A DNA stretch of 8,901 nt from Burkholderiales bacterium. Lineage in GTDB: Bacteria; Pseudomonadota; Gammaproteobacteria; Burkholderiales; Usitatibacteraceae. The stretch is from contig JADGRS010000110.1 in NCBI GenBank assembly GCA_017880705.1, forward strand, positions 1 to 8,901. Reading direction: 5' to 3'. The translations under genes and the position numbers were made by a program. Shown here in pieces: positions 1-7,548 of the stretch. A model generated the notes under the pieces. It saw only the letters and a list, made by a program, of their open reading frames with translations. It had not been told where the DNA came from and searched no databases. Every line of letters begins with the position of its first letter. The stretch's first letter is position 1.

Positions 1-1239
<1,239 letters not shown>

Positions 1240-1277
1240 GGCTTCGGTCCTCTCGGACGATCACGGTCCTTCGATGA

Positions 1278-1304
1278 AGTTGCTGCCGGAGCACGGGTTT
1301 TCAA
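1278..1304 (-). promoter_or_regulatory. candidate heat-shock (sigma-32-like) promoter for clpB
   Basis: On the minus strand a GGTTGAAAA box (TTGAAA at 1304-1299) matches the -35 of sigma-32 promoters. About 13 nt further on, CAGCAACT matches the -10 consensus CCCCATNT only at four positions. The TTGAAA also lies in a short inverted repeat (GGGTT/AACCC). clpB is classically a sigma-32 gene, so a heat-shock promoter is expected here, but the poor -10 makes this placement tentative. I saw no CIRCE operator. Confidence 0.25.
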
Positions 1305-1399
1305 CCCCCGGCCGTGCCTCCCGCGCGGCGGCTTTCGCTCTCCACAACGCTACACCTTCGCGGCTCCGCGCAAGCTGCGCCAGGTCAAAACTTCCCCCG

Positions 1400-1408
1400 T
1401 GTTAGCCT
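1400..1408 (+). promoter_or_regulatory. weak extended -10 candidate upstream of nadC
   Basis: TGTTAGCCT has the TG of an extended -10 followed by a hexamer that agrees with TATAAT only at its first two bases and its last. No good -35 lies at 16-18 nt. It is about 45 nt before the nadC ATG, a sensible distance. The rest of the 211-bp clpB-nadC gap shows only a short hairpin (GCGCA/TGCGC, 1368-1380). Confidence 0.18.
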
Positions 1409-1450
1409 GTCGAACTGCGACGTTTCACCTGCCCCAAGTTGAGTAGATCC

Positions 1451-2299
1451 ATGCCCGACGCCTACCACGCGCTCGAGGAGACCGTGACCCGCGACGTGAC
1501 CCGCGCCCTCGAGGAGGACGTCGGAACCGGAGACCTCACGGCACGCCTCATCCCCGAAGACCGGATCGCCCGCGCCCGCCTCATGACCCGGGAAAGCGGC
1601 GTGCTGTGCGGGGTCGAATGGTTCAACCGCACCTTCGAGGAGCTCGACCCCGACGTCGAGATCTTCTGGCACCACGAGGACGGCGACGCGATCGTCGCCG
1701 ACTCCTCGCTGTGCGAGCTCGAGGGCAAGGCGCGCGCGCTCCTCACCGCCGAGCGCACCGCGCTCAACTTCGTGCAGCTGCTGTCGGCCGTCGCCACGAG
1801 AACCGGCATGTTCGTGCGCGCCGTCGAGGGGACGCGCGCGAAGATTCTCGATACGCGCAAGACGATCCCCGGCCTTCGCAAGGCCGAGAAGTACGCCGTC
1901 TTCATGGGCGGCGGCACCAACCATCGCATCGGCCTCTACGACGGCATTCTGATCAAGGAAAACCACATCATGGCGGCGGGGGGCGTCGCCGCCGCGGTGA
2001 GGGCCGCCCGGCACGACGTCGATGCGGTGACGATGCTGCAGGTGGAGGTCGAAACCATCGAGCAGCTGCGCGAGGCGCTCGACGCGGGCGCGAGGCTCAT
2101 CCTCCTCGACAACTTCGATCTCGCCCGCATGCGCGAGGCGGTGAAGATCGCCGGCGACCGCGCCGAGCTCGAGGCCTCGGGCGGCGTGAACCTCGAGACC
2201 GTGCGCGCGATCGCGGAGACCGGCGTGCAGCGCATCTCCATCGGCGCCCTCACCAAGGATATCGACGCGCTCGACCTGTCGATGCGCTTCATTCACTGA
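1451..2299 (+). CDS. nadC: nicotinate-nucleotide pyrophosphorylase (quinolinate phosphoribosyltransferase), carboxylating
   Basis: NadC joins quinolinate to PRPP and decarboxylates it to nicotinate mononucleotide, the step where de novo NAD synthesis meets the common pathway; it is cytoplasmic and usually dimeric. The 282-residue protein is close to the family's usual 280-300. Visible family motifs are DVGTGDLT (23-30), ERTALNF (101-107), the basic substrate segment DTRKTIPGLRK (134-144), GGGTNHRIGLYDG with the following lysine at 169, the acidic VEVE (198-201), LLDNF (218-222) and ASGGV (242-246). I chose the ATG at 1451; an in-frame TTG at 1439 would add four residues, and neither has a strong ribosome site. 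nadA and nadB are not here. mlaA follows after 56 bp on the same strand, so co-transcription is likely. Confidence 0.97.
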   Translation: MPDAYHALEETVTRDVTRALEEDVGTGDLTARLIPEDRIARARLMTRESGVLCGVEWFNRTFEELDPDVEIFWHHEDGDAIVADSSLCELEGKARALLTAERTALNFVQLLSAVATRTGMFVRAVEGTRAKILDTRKTIPGLRKAEKYAVFMGGGTNHRIGLYDGILIKENHIMAAGGVAAAVRAARHDVDAVTMLQVEVETIEQLREALDAGARLILLDNFDLARMREAVKIAGDRAELEASGGVNLETVRAIAETGVQRISIGALTKDIDALDLSMRFIH

Positions 2300-2312
2300 G
2301 CCGTCTTCGCCA

Positions 2313-2329
2313 TTCCCGGCATTCGGGAA
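2313..2329. repeat. small hairpin between nadC and mlaA, resembling a degenerate REP unit
   Basis: TTCCCG, a 5-nt loop and CGGGAA form a 6-bp stem. The flanks extend the resemblance to the 25-nt REP unit found at thrC: both have CATTCCCG on one side and CGGGAA followed by CC on the other. No T-run follows, so it is a poor intrinsic terminator. It could instead be a chance GC-rich stem. Confidence 0.4.
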
Positions 2330-2355
2330 CCCAATCACCGCCAAGGATTTCCGTC

Positions 2356-3048
2356 ATGCGCCTCGCCCTAGCCCTCCTCGCCTCCCTCACGCTTTGCGCG
2401 TGCGCCACCACCGGCGGCGATCCCCGCGATCCATGGGAAGGATTGAATCGAAAGACGTTCGAATTCAACGATGCGCTGGACCGCGCCGTGCTGAAGCCGG
2501 TCGCGCAGGGCTACGAGAAAGTCACCCCCGCCTTCGCTCAGGAAGGCGTCAACAACTTCTACGGCAATCTCGAGGACATCGGCACCAGCCTCAACAACGT
2601 CCTGCAGGGCAAGGTGAAGCAGGGCGCCTCCGACGCCGGAAGATTCGTGGTGAACACGGTATTCGGCGTATTCGGCCTGTGGGACGTCGCGACCCCCCTG
2701 GGGCTCGAGAAGCACTACGAGGATTTCGGCCAGACGCTCGGCTGGTGGGGCATGCCTCCGGGGCCCTACTTCGTGATCCCGCTGCTGGGCCCGAGCACGG
2801 CGCGCGATGCGCCCGCGCGCGTAGTGGATCCCAGCTGGTACTACTACAAGGCGGTCGACAACAGCCGCGTCTACTGGACATGGTGGGGGCTCGACAAGGT
2901 GCGCACGCGCGCGAGCCTGCTCAAGGCGGAAAATATCCTCGACCAGGCGGCGCTCGACCGCTACACGTTCCTGCGCGACGCGTGGCTGCAGCGGCGCCAG
3001 AACCAGGTGTTCGACGGCAACCCGCCGAAGGAGAAAGAGGAGCAGTAA
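2356..3048 (+). CDS. mlaA: MlaA (VacJ-family) outer-membrane phospholipid-asymmetry lipoprotein
   Basis: MlaA sits in the outer membrane and removes phospholipids mislocalised to its outer leaflet, passing them to MlaC and the inner-membrane MlaFEDB transporter. The 230-residue product starts with a lipoprotein signal: Arg2, a hydrophobic stretch (3-13) and lipobox LCAC with Cys16 as the likely lipidated residue. Residue 17 is Ala rather than Asp, consistent with outer-membrane sorting. Family hallmarks are DPWEGLNRKTFEFND (25-39), the RFVVNTVFG...D.A..LGL region (96-117), DFGQTLGWWG (123-132), and GPYFVIP plus GPSTARD (136-151). The tail is charged (PPKEKEEQ). The ribosome site AAGGA (2343-2347) lies 8 nt before the ATG. 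No other mla gene is present; here mlaA follows nadC and overlaps the next small gene by one base. Confidence 0.96.
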   Translation: MRLALALLASLTLCACATTGGDPRDPWEGLNRKTFEFNDALDRAVLKPVAQGYEKVTPAFAQEGVNNFYGNLEDIGTSLNNVLQGKVKQGASDAGRFVVNTVFGVFGLWDVATPLGLEKHYEDFGQTLGWWGMPPGPYFVIPLLGPSTARDAPARVVDPSWYYYKAVDNSRVYWTWWGLDKVRTRASLLKAENILDQAALDRYTFLRDAWLQRRQNQVFDGNPPKEKEEQ

Positions 3049-3272
3049 TGTCGCTGGGGTGGAAGCTCTTCGCGGTCTTCCTCGCGTTCCTCGCGATCCT
3101 CGCCACCGTGATCTTCGTCGCGTTTCGCGAGCGCACCCGCGGCAAGACCCTCGCCGCAACGGACCGCGCCGGGCAGCAGGCGCAGGACGCCCGGGTGATG
3201 GCGGTTGTCTTCTCCGCCATCATCGGCGGCATGGTGCTCACCATCCTCGTCGCGTGGCTGGTGTTCTTCTAG
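3048..3272 (+). CDS. small two-helix membrane protein of unknown function
   Basis: I do not recognise a characterised family. The 74-residue product has a hydrophobic helix at about 6-26, a polar and mostly basic linker (RERTRGK... to about residue 50) rich in Q, A and D, and a second hydrophobic helix at 51-74 reaching the C-terminus. This is the build of a helical hairpin in the inner membrane. Its ATG overlaps the mlaA stop codon (TAATG), and a GAGGAG ribosome site lies inside the end of mlaA, so translation is probably coupled to mlaA. It resembles in layout, but I cannot assign it to, the 'twin transmembrane helix small protein' group. The stop is 12 bp from the convergent gene's stop. 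Existence is well supported by spacing and composition; function is open. Confidence 0.82.
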   Translation: MSLGWKLFAVFLAFLAILATVIFVAFRERTRGKTLAATDRAGQQAQDARVMAVVFSAIIGGMVLTILVAWLVFF

Positions 3273-3284
3273 GGAAGCGCCGCG

Positions 3285-4193
3285 CTACTTGCGCCTGAGG
3301 ACGAGCATTCCCGCGAGGACGAGGAGCACCGTCGAGATGACCACGATCACCACGCGCCCGCCCGGGCTCATGGTGGACAGCGTCGGCGCGAGGTTGGGGC
3401 CGGAGCCGCTGAACGTGAGCGCGTCGGTGTCGTCGGGAAGCGGGCCGATGGTGGCGACGACACCCGTCGCCGTATTGATGGTGACGAGGCGCGTGTTGGC
3501 CGGGCTGCCGCCGTTCGAGTTGACGGCGAGGAGCAGGCCCGACGGCGAGAACGACATCGAGTTGATCTGGGTCGAGAACGGCGCCCCGGTGAGCTGCGGC
3601 CCGACCTGCAGCGCCCCCGTCGCCAGATCCACGTTGTCGAGCGTGCCGCTGGCGCCCTTCGAGATGACGTAGACCATTCCGTTGGGATCGATGGCGATGC
3701 CGGCGGGGCTGCCCCCCGGGCCCGCCTTGCCGATCGGGCTCACGGCCGCATCCGAGAGACTCACGGTGCCGAGCTGGCTCGTGCCGGGGAGCCAGATGTA
3801 GAGCGTGCCCTTGGAATCGAACGCGATGTCCGAGCCGATGAGGCGCAGGTCCCCGACCAGCTCCGCCGCCCCGCTCGCCGGATCGATCGTCACCAGGGCG
3901 TGGGGGCTGTTCGGCGACTTCTCGGAGGTGATCCCGTAGAGCACCCCGCTCGTCGGATCCGCGGCGAGGCCCGTCACGCCGATCGACTTCGAGCCCGCCA
4001 ACCGGATCGCGCCGACGAGCGTCGCGGTGCCGTTGGCGAGGTTGACGGTGTAGAGGTTGCCCGCGACCGGCGTCTCGGCGTTGACGGTCGTGCGAACGCT
4101 CGCGGCATAAAGCGTGTGCAGCGCGGCGCCCGCGCCCGTGCACCCGAGGGCCATGGCCGCGACGAGGATCGGAATGAGTTTGCGCCCGGTCAT
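3285..4193 (-). CDS. secreted beta-propeller-like repeat protein with C-terminal PTLS/helix/RRK anchor
   Basis: The 302-residue product has a Sec signal peptide (basic RK at 4-5, hydrophobic 6-17, likely cleavage after the AGA near residue 23). Residues 45-260 contain about five degenerate units of roughly 40-50 residues: a LYTVNLANGTATLVG-type strand pair followed by a GLAADPTSGVLYGI-type pair, recurring near 98-113, 122-134, 164-178, 187-198, 211-224 and 235-250. This is the look of YncE/NHL-like or DUF4394-like propellers. No catalytic motif is visible. The C-terminus carries PTLS (270-273), a glycine-containing spacer, a hydrophobic helix (281-299) and RRK, like the IPTL-CTERM sorting tail. 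The ATG is fixed by an in-frame TAA four codons upstream; the ribosome site is weak. It may be a surface or matrix protein. Cys18 is a poor lipobox match. Confidence 0.88.
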   Translation of the reverse strand: MTGRKLIPILVAAMALGCTGAGAALHTLYAASVRTTVNAETPVAGNLYTVNLANGTATLVGAIRLAGSKSIGVTGLAADPTSGVLYGITSEKSPNSPHALVTIDPASGAAELVGDLRLIGSDIAFDSKGTLYIWLPGTSQLGTVSLSDAAVSPIGKAGPGGSPAGIAIDPNGMVYVISKGASGTLDNVDLATGALQVGPQLTGAPFSTQINSMSFSPSGLLLAVNSNGGSPANTRLVTINTATGVVATIGPLPDDTDALTFSGSGPNLAPTLSTMSPGGRVVIVVISTVLLVLAGMLVLRRK

Positions 4194-4209
4194 GGGCGAA
4201 TCTTACTAT

Positions 4210-4244
4210 CTAAGGCCGCGCCTGCGCGCGATGGAGGCGCTTAG
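4210..4244 (-). terminator. interrupted hairpin after thrC
   Basis: Just after the thrC stop, CTAA/TTAG and GCGCCT/AGGCGC pair around an 11-nt loop with a 4-nt bulge on one arm. It ends 16 nt before the ATG of the next gene on the same strand. There is no U-run, so if it ends the thrC transcript it would be an imperfect terminator; it may only dampen read-through. Confidence 0.3.
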
Positions 4245-4247
4245 CCG

Positions 4248-5663
4248 CTACGCGAGCGCGTGCGTGCCGATGAAGCGCTTCACCGCCTCGGCGTCGGGCG
4301 CCATCACTTCCACCCTCTGCGGAAGCCGCTCGAGGCCCTCGAAACGCGCGGGCCGGGGCGCGTGCTCGCCGAGCGCCTCGACGATGGTCTCGTCGAACTT
4401 CGCGGGAAGCGCGGTTTCGAGGCAGATCATCGGGTAGCGGGGCTCGCGCATGCGAAGCGCGATCTTCACGCCGTCGGCGGTATGGGGATCGATCACCTGC
4501 GCATACCTCTGCTTCACGAGGCGGATGGTCGCGATGCGGTCCTCGTGCGTGCTGCGGCCCGAGACGAACCCCGAGTCCTCCTCGATCTTCTCCCACGCCT
4601 TGTCGGTCGAGAGGTCGAACCCGCCGTCCTCCTCCACCTGCTTCCAGAGCCACGTGACCTTGTCGCCGTCGCCGTCGACCGCATCCCAGATGAAGCGCTC
4701 GAAGTTGGACGCCTTCGAGATATCCATGGACGGGCTCGACGTCGCATGGGTGTCCGCGGCCTTGCGGGGATGGTAGCGGCCCGTGCGGAAGAACTCGTCG
4801 AGGACGTCGTTTTCGTTGGTGGCGAGCACCAGCCGGCGGATCGGCAGGCCGATGCGCTTGGCGACGTAGCCCGCGAAGATGTTGCCGAAGTTTCCCGAGG
4901 GCACCGCGAACGACACCTGCTCGTCGTTGGATCGCGTCGCGGGGAAGTATCCCTTGAAGTAGTAGACGACCTGGGCCACGACCCGCGCCCAGTTGATCGA
5001 GTTCACGGCGCCGAGGCGATGCGCCTCCTTGAAGGCGAGGTCGGACGAGACCCGCTTCACGATGTCCTGGCAATCGTCGAACATCCCCTCGATCGCGATG
5101 TTGAAGACGTTCGCGTCGGCGAGGGAATACATCTGCGCGCGCTGGAACGGGCTCATGCGCCCGCGCGGCGAAAGCATGAACACGTTCAGCCGCGCCTTGC
5201 CCTTCAGCGCGTGCTCCGCCGCGGAGCCCGTGTCGCCGCTGGTGGCGCCGAGGATGTTGAGCGTGCGGTCCTGCCTCTCGAGGACCTGCTCGAAGAGGTT
5301 CCCGAGGAGCTGCATCGCGATGTCCTTGAACGCGAGCGTCGGCCCGTTCGAGAGCCCGAGGATGTGCAGGTTGGGCTCGAGCGTGCGCAGCGGCGTGATC
5401 TCCGGGGCTCCGAAGGCCTTCGCGGTGTACGTCTTGAACGCCGCCTGCTTCAGCTCGGCGCCGGGATAGTCGGCGGCGAAGAAGCGCAGGATCTCGAAAG
5501 CCAGCTGCGGATAGGCGAGGTCGCGCATCGCCTGGAACTTGACCGGCATGATGCGCGGCCACTGCTCCGGCACCATGAGCCCGCCATCGGGCGCGAGGCC
5601 TTCGAGCAGGATGTCGGTGAACGACTGGGATGCCGCGTGGCCCCGTGTGCTGACGTACTTCAC
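4248..5663 (-). CDS. thrC: threonine synthase
   Basis: ThrC is the PLP enzyme that converts O-phospho-L-homoserine to L-threonine and phosphate. The 471-residue protein is of the longer type found in proteobacteria and fungi. It opens with the family signature MKYVSTRG. The PLP lysine is K113 in GPTLAFKD; TSGDTGSAA (141-149) should bind the cofactor phosphate, and NSINWAR (221-227), PSGNFGN (255-261), ATNEND (281-286) and SPSMDISKASNFER (310-323) are further conserved blocks. The start is GTG; the MKYVSTRG alignment fixes it. A REPIN-like repeat ends 3 nt upstream, so the ribosome site must lie within the repeat (CGGGAA, 7 nt before the GTG). hom lies 82 bp upstream and thrB is absent. Transcription probably comes from the alaC-hom operon. 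Confidence 0.97.
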   Translation of the reverse strand: MKYVSTRGHAASQSFTDILLEGLAPDGGLMVPEQWPRIMPVKFQAMRDLAYPQLAFEILRFFAADYPGAELKQAAFKTYTAKAFGAPEITPLRTLEPNLHILGLSNGPTLAFKDIAMQLLGNLFEQVLERQDRTLNILGATSGDTGSAAEHALKGKARLNVFMLSPRGRMSPFQRAQMYSLADANVFNIAIEGMFDDCQDIVKRVSSDLAFKEAHRLGAVNSINWARVVAQVVYYFKGYFPATRSNDEQVSFAVPSGNFGNIFAGYVAKRIGLPIRRLVLATNENDVLDEFFRTGRYHPRKAADTHATSSPSMDISKASNFERFIWDAVDGDGDKVTWLWKQVEEDGGFDLSTDKAWEKIEEDSGFVSGRSTHEDRIATIRLVKQRYAQVIDPHTADGVKIALRMREPRYPMICLETALPAKFDETIVEALGEHAPRPARFEGLERLPQRVEVMAPDAEAVKRFIGTHALA

Positions 5664-5666
5664 GGC

Positions 5667-5742
5667 GTCATTCCCGCGAAGGCGGGAATCCGGGCACAGG
5701 GTTCGCGCGACCGGGCTGGATTCCCGCCTTCGCGGGAATGAC
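5667..5742. repeat. REPIN-like element: two inverted 25-nt palindromic repeats (dRS3/REP type)
   Basis: Positions 5667-5691 and 5718-5742 are perfect reverse complements over 25 nt. Each is itself a palindrome, ATTCCCGC-4 nt-GCGGGAAT, with 8-bp stems at 5670-5689 and 5720-5739. They flank a 26-nt GC-rich spacer, so the 76-bp unit can fold as two hairpins or one long stem. The core is the same as the Neisseria dRS3-type repeat and similar REP units scattered through many proteobacteria. It occupies 76 of the 82 bp between hom and thrC, starting 3 nt after the hom stop and ending 3 nt before the thrC start. No transposase is nearby; such elements are usually moved by an enzyme encoded elsewhere (RAYT type). 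Confidence 0.93.
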
Positions 5743-5745
5743 CCT

Positions 5746-7056
5746 TCAAAGCAGCTCCTCGAGCCTTACGCGCACGACGGGCGCCGGAATGGTCGAAAGC
5801 CCCTCGATGCGCCGGATCGCGGCGTTGATGTTCCTTTCGACCGTGCGGTGCGTGAGGATCACGACGTCGACCTGGTCCTCGCCCTCGCCCGCCTCCTTCT
5901 GGAAGATCGCGTCGATCGATATCGAGAGGTCTGCGCAGATGCGTGTCACGTCGGCGAGCACGCCGGGACGGTCGAGGGCGCGCAGCCGCAGGTAATACGC
6001 CGTCTCGATGTCCTCCATGGCGAGGATCGGCGCGTCGGAGAGGCGGTCCGGCTGGAATGCGAGGTGCGGGACGCGATGCTCGGGATCGGAAGTCGCCATG
6101 CGCGTCACGTCGACGAGATCGGCGACGACGGCGCTCGCGGTCGCCTCCGCACCCGCGCCGCGCCCGTAGAAGAGCGTGGGCCCCACCGCGTCGCCATTCA
6201 CCAGCACCGCGTTCATCACGCCCTCCACGTTCGCGATGAGGCGCCGCGCGGGGACGAGCGTCGGGTGCACGCGCAGCTCGATGCCCTTGCCCGTGCGCCG
6301 CGTGAGCCCGATCAGCTTGATGCGGTAGCCGAGGCCTTCGGCGTACTTCAGGTCGATCGCGGTGAGCTTCGTGATGCCCTCCACGTACACCTTGTCGAAC
6401 TGCATCGGGATGCCGAACGCGATCGCCGCGAGGATGGTGAGCTTGTGCGCGGTGTCGACGCCCTCGATGTCGGTCGCCGGGTCGGCCTCGGCGTATCCGA
6501 GGCGCTGCGCCTCCGCGAGGACCATGTCGAAGGGCAGCCCCTTGTCGCGCATCTCCGAGAGGATGTAGTTGCAGGTGCCGTTGATGATCCCCGCGATCCA
6601 CTCGATCCGGTTGGCGGTGAGGCCCTCCCGGATCGCCTTGATGATCGGAATCCCGCCGGCGACCGCGGCCTCGAACGCGACCATCACGCCCTTCGCGTGG
6701 GCGTGGGCGAAGATCTCGGTGCCGTGAAGCGCGAGGAGCGCCTTGTTCGCGGTGACGACGTGCTTGCCGTTGTCGATGGCTCGCAGCACCAGCTCCCGCG
6801 CGGCGGTGTCGCCGCCGATCAGCTCGACCACGATGTCGATGTCGGGCCGCGCGACGATGTGACCCGCGGTCGGCACGATCTCGATCCCCTCGAGGGAGAC
6901 CTTGCGCTCCTTCGTCAGGTCGCGGGCGCTGGCGGCCTTGATCACGATGTCGCGCCCGGCGCGCCGCGAGATCTCCTCGCGGTTGCGGCGCAGGACCTCG
7001 ATGGTGCCGCTGCCGACCGTGCCGAGGCCGAGGAGACCCACCTGGATGGGTTTCAC
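5746..7056 (-). CDS. hom: homoserine dehydrogenase with C-terminal ACT domain
   Basis: Hom reduces L-aspartate 4-semialdehyde to L-homoserine with NAD(P)H, the branch point towards threonine and methionine. The 436-residue protein is the monofunctional type, without the aspartokinase half of ThrA. It shows the Rossmann loop GLGTVG (10-15), TANKALL with K105, NGTCNY (159-164), and the catalytic stretch GYAEADPATDIEG followed by DTAHKL with K205. Residues about 355-430 form an ACT domain (YYLRLRALDRPGVLADVT), which usually gives threonine feedback inhibition. The start is GTG (VKPIQVGLLG in frame), set by alignment to the usual family start; no clear ribosome site precedes it, only GC hairpins. 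The upstream GNAT gene ends 27 bp before, suggesting coupled expression; thrC follows. Confidence 0.98.
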   Translation of the reverse strand: MKPIQVGLLGLGTVGSGTIEVLRRNREEISRRAGRDIVIKAASARDLTKERKVSLEGIEIVPTAGHIVARPDIDIVVELIGGDTAARELVLRAIDNGKHVVTANKALLALHGTEIFAHAHAKGVMVAFEAAVAGGIPIIKAIREGLTANRIEWIAGIINGTCNYILSEMRDKGLPFDMVLAEAQRLGYAEADPATDIEGVDTAHKLTILAAIAFGIPMQFDKVYVEGITKLTAIDLKYAEGLGYRIKLIGLTRRTGKGIELRVHPTLVPARRLIANVEGVMNAVLVNGDAVGPTLFYGRGAGAEATASAVVADLVDVTRMATSDPEHRVPHLAFQPDRLSDAPILAMEDIETAYYLRLRALDRPGVLADVTRICADLSISIDAIFQKEAGEGEDQVDVVILTHRTVERNINAAIRRIEGLSTIPAPVVRVRLEELL

Positions 7057-7057
7057 C

Positions 7058-7077
7058 GGGGGCTGCCCCGCACGGGG
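7058..7077 (-). promoter_or_regulatory. two mutually exclusive GC hairpins before the hom start
   Basis: In the transcript, CCCC-GTGC-GGGG (7077-7066) can form one hairpin, while the same GGGG can instead pair with the next CCCC (7069-7059, loop CAG), whose end is 2 nt from the hom GTG. The stems are only 4 bp, so a switch is speculative. There is no purine-rich ribosome site in this 27-bp gap. Confidence 0.25.
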
Positions 7078-7083
7078 ACAGGA

Positions 7084-7548
7084 TCAGACATCCTTGATGC
7101 CGGTCGGGCGCGGGGAGATCTTCTTGTCGAAGTGGAACGACGTGATCGTCATTCCCTCGCGGAAGTAGAACTTGTGCGCCTGCTGCCGCCGCGCTCCGGA
7201 GTCGAGCGAGAACGTGTCGCACGCGCGCTCGCGGCAGACTCGCTCCATGTATTGCATGAGCGCATGCCCCACGCCCGTGGAGCGCTGCGCCTCGTCGGTC
7301 ACGAGGTCGTCGCAGTAGAGATCGCGCCCCGAGTGGGTCTTCTCGAGGATGCGGAACACCGTGACCCCCTTCACCCTGCCGTCCTCGACGGCGACCGCCA
7401 TCTCGGCGCCCGCCGCCAGCACTTCCTTCATCCGAGTTAGATATTCGCCCAGGTGGGGACGCAGCTGCCGGTGGACACCTTCCGCCGCGCCGAGGAGCTC
7501 CGGGTCGGTGACCTCCCCCTTGTCGTTCGAGACCGCCACGACCCTCAT
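7084..7548 (-). CDS. GNAT-family N-acetyltransferase
   Basis: The 154-residue protein has the GNAT fold that transfers an acyl group from acyl-CoA to an amine. The order of elements fits: an N-terminal helical part (about 15-47), beta strands around 49-68, the [18 protein letters not shown] block (77-94) with the pyrophosphate-binding Q/R-x-x-G-x-G loop (R89, G92, G94), the helix [15 protein letters not shown], then [19 protein letters not shown] (115-133), the conserved late strand and helix of the family. The substrate cannot be read from sequence. The ATG at 7548 overlaps the alaC stop as ATGA, a sign of translational coupling, and hom starts 27 bp downstream. Its place inside an alanine/threonine operon suggests an amino-acid or small amine substrate, but that is inference. 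Confidence 0.93.
   Translation of the reverse strand: MRVVAVSNDKGEVTDPELLGAAEGVHRQLRPHLGEYLTRMKEVLAAGAEMAVAVEDGRVKGVTVFRILEKTHSGRDLYCDDLVTDEAQRSTGVGHALMQYMERVCRERACDTFSLDSGARRQQAHKFYFREGMTITSFHFDKKISPRPTGIKDV

Noticed and set aside
1606..2355. N-terminal 250-residue extension of the mlaA frame, suggesting a fusion
   Set aside because: This part overlaps nadC in another frame and is arginine-rich nonsense; the lipoprotein signal and AAGGA site place the true start at 2356.
3273..3284. Search for a bidirectional terminator between the convergent genes
   Set aside because: The gap is only 12 bp and contains no stem with a T-run; nothing to annotate.
4260..5741. 493-residue plus-strand open frame opposite thrC
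   Set aside because: Antisense to thrC with all ThrC motifs intact; no domain recognisable and it runs through the REPIN repeat.
5667..5742. Reading the repeat as an intrinsic terminator of hom or as an IS end
   Set aside because: There is no T-run after either stem, no transposase or target duplication is visible, and thrC follows directly on the same strand.
5539..7440. 633-residue plus-strand open frame opposite hom and its neighbours
   Set aside because: It is the longest open frame but spans several well-identified minus-strand genes and a repeat; the composition (D, R, V, H, E rich) is that of an antisense shadow in high-GC DNA.
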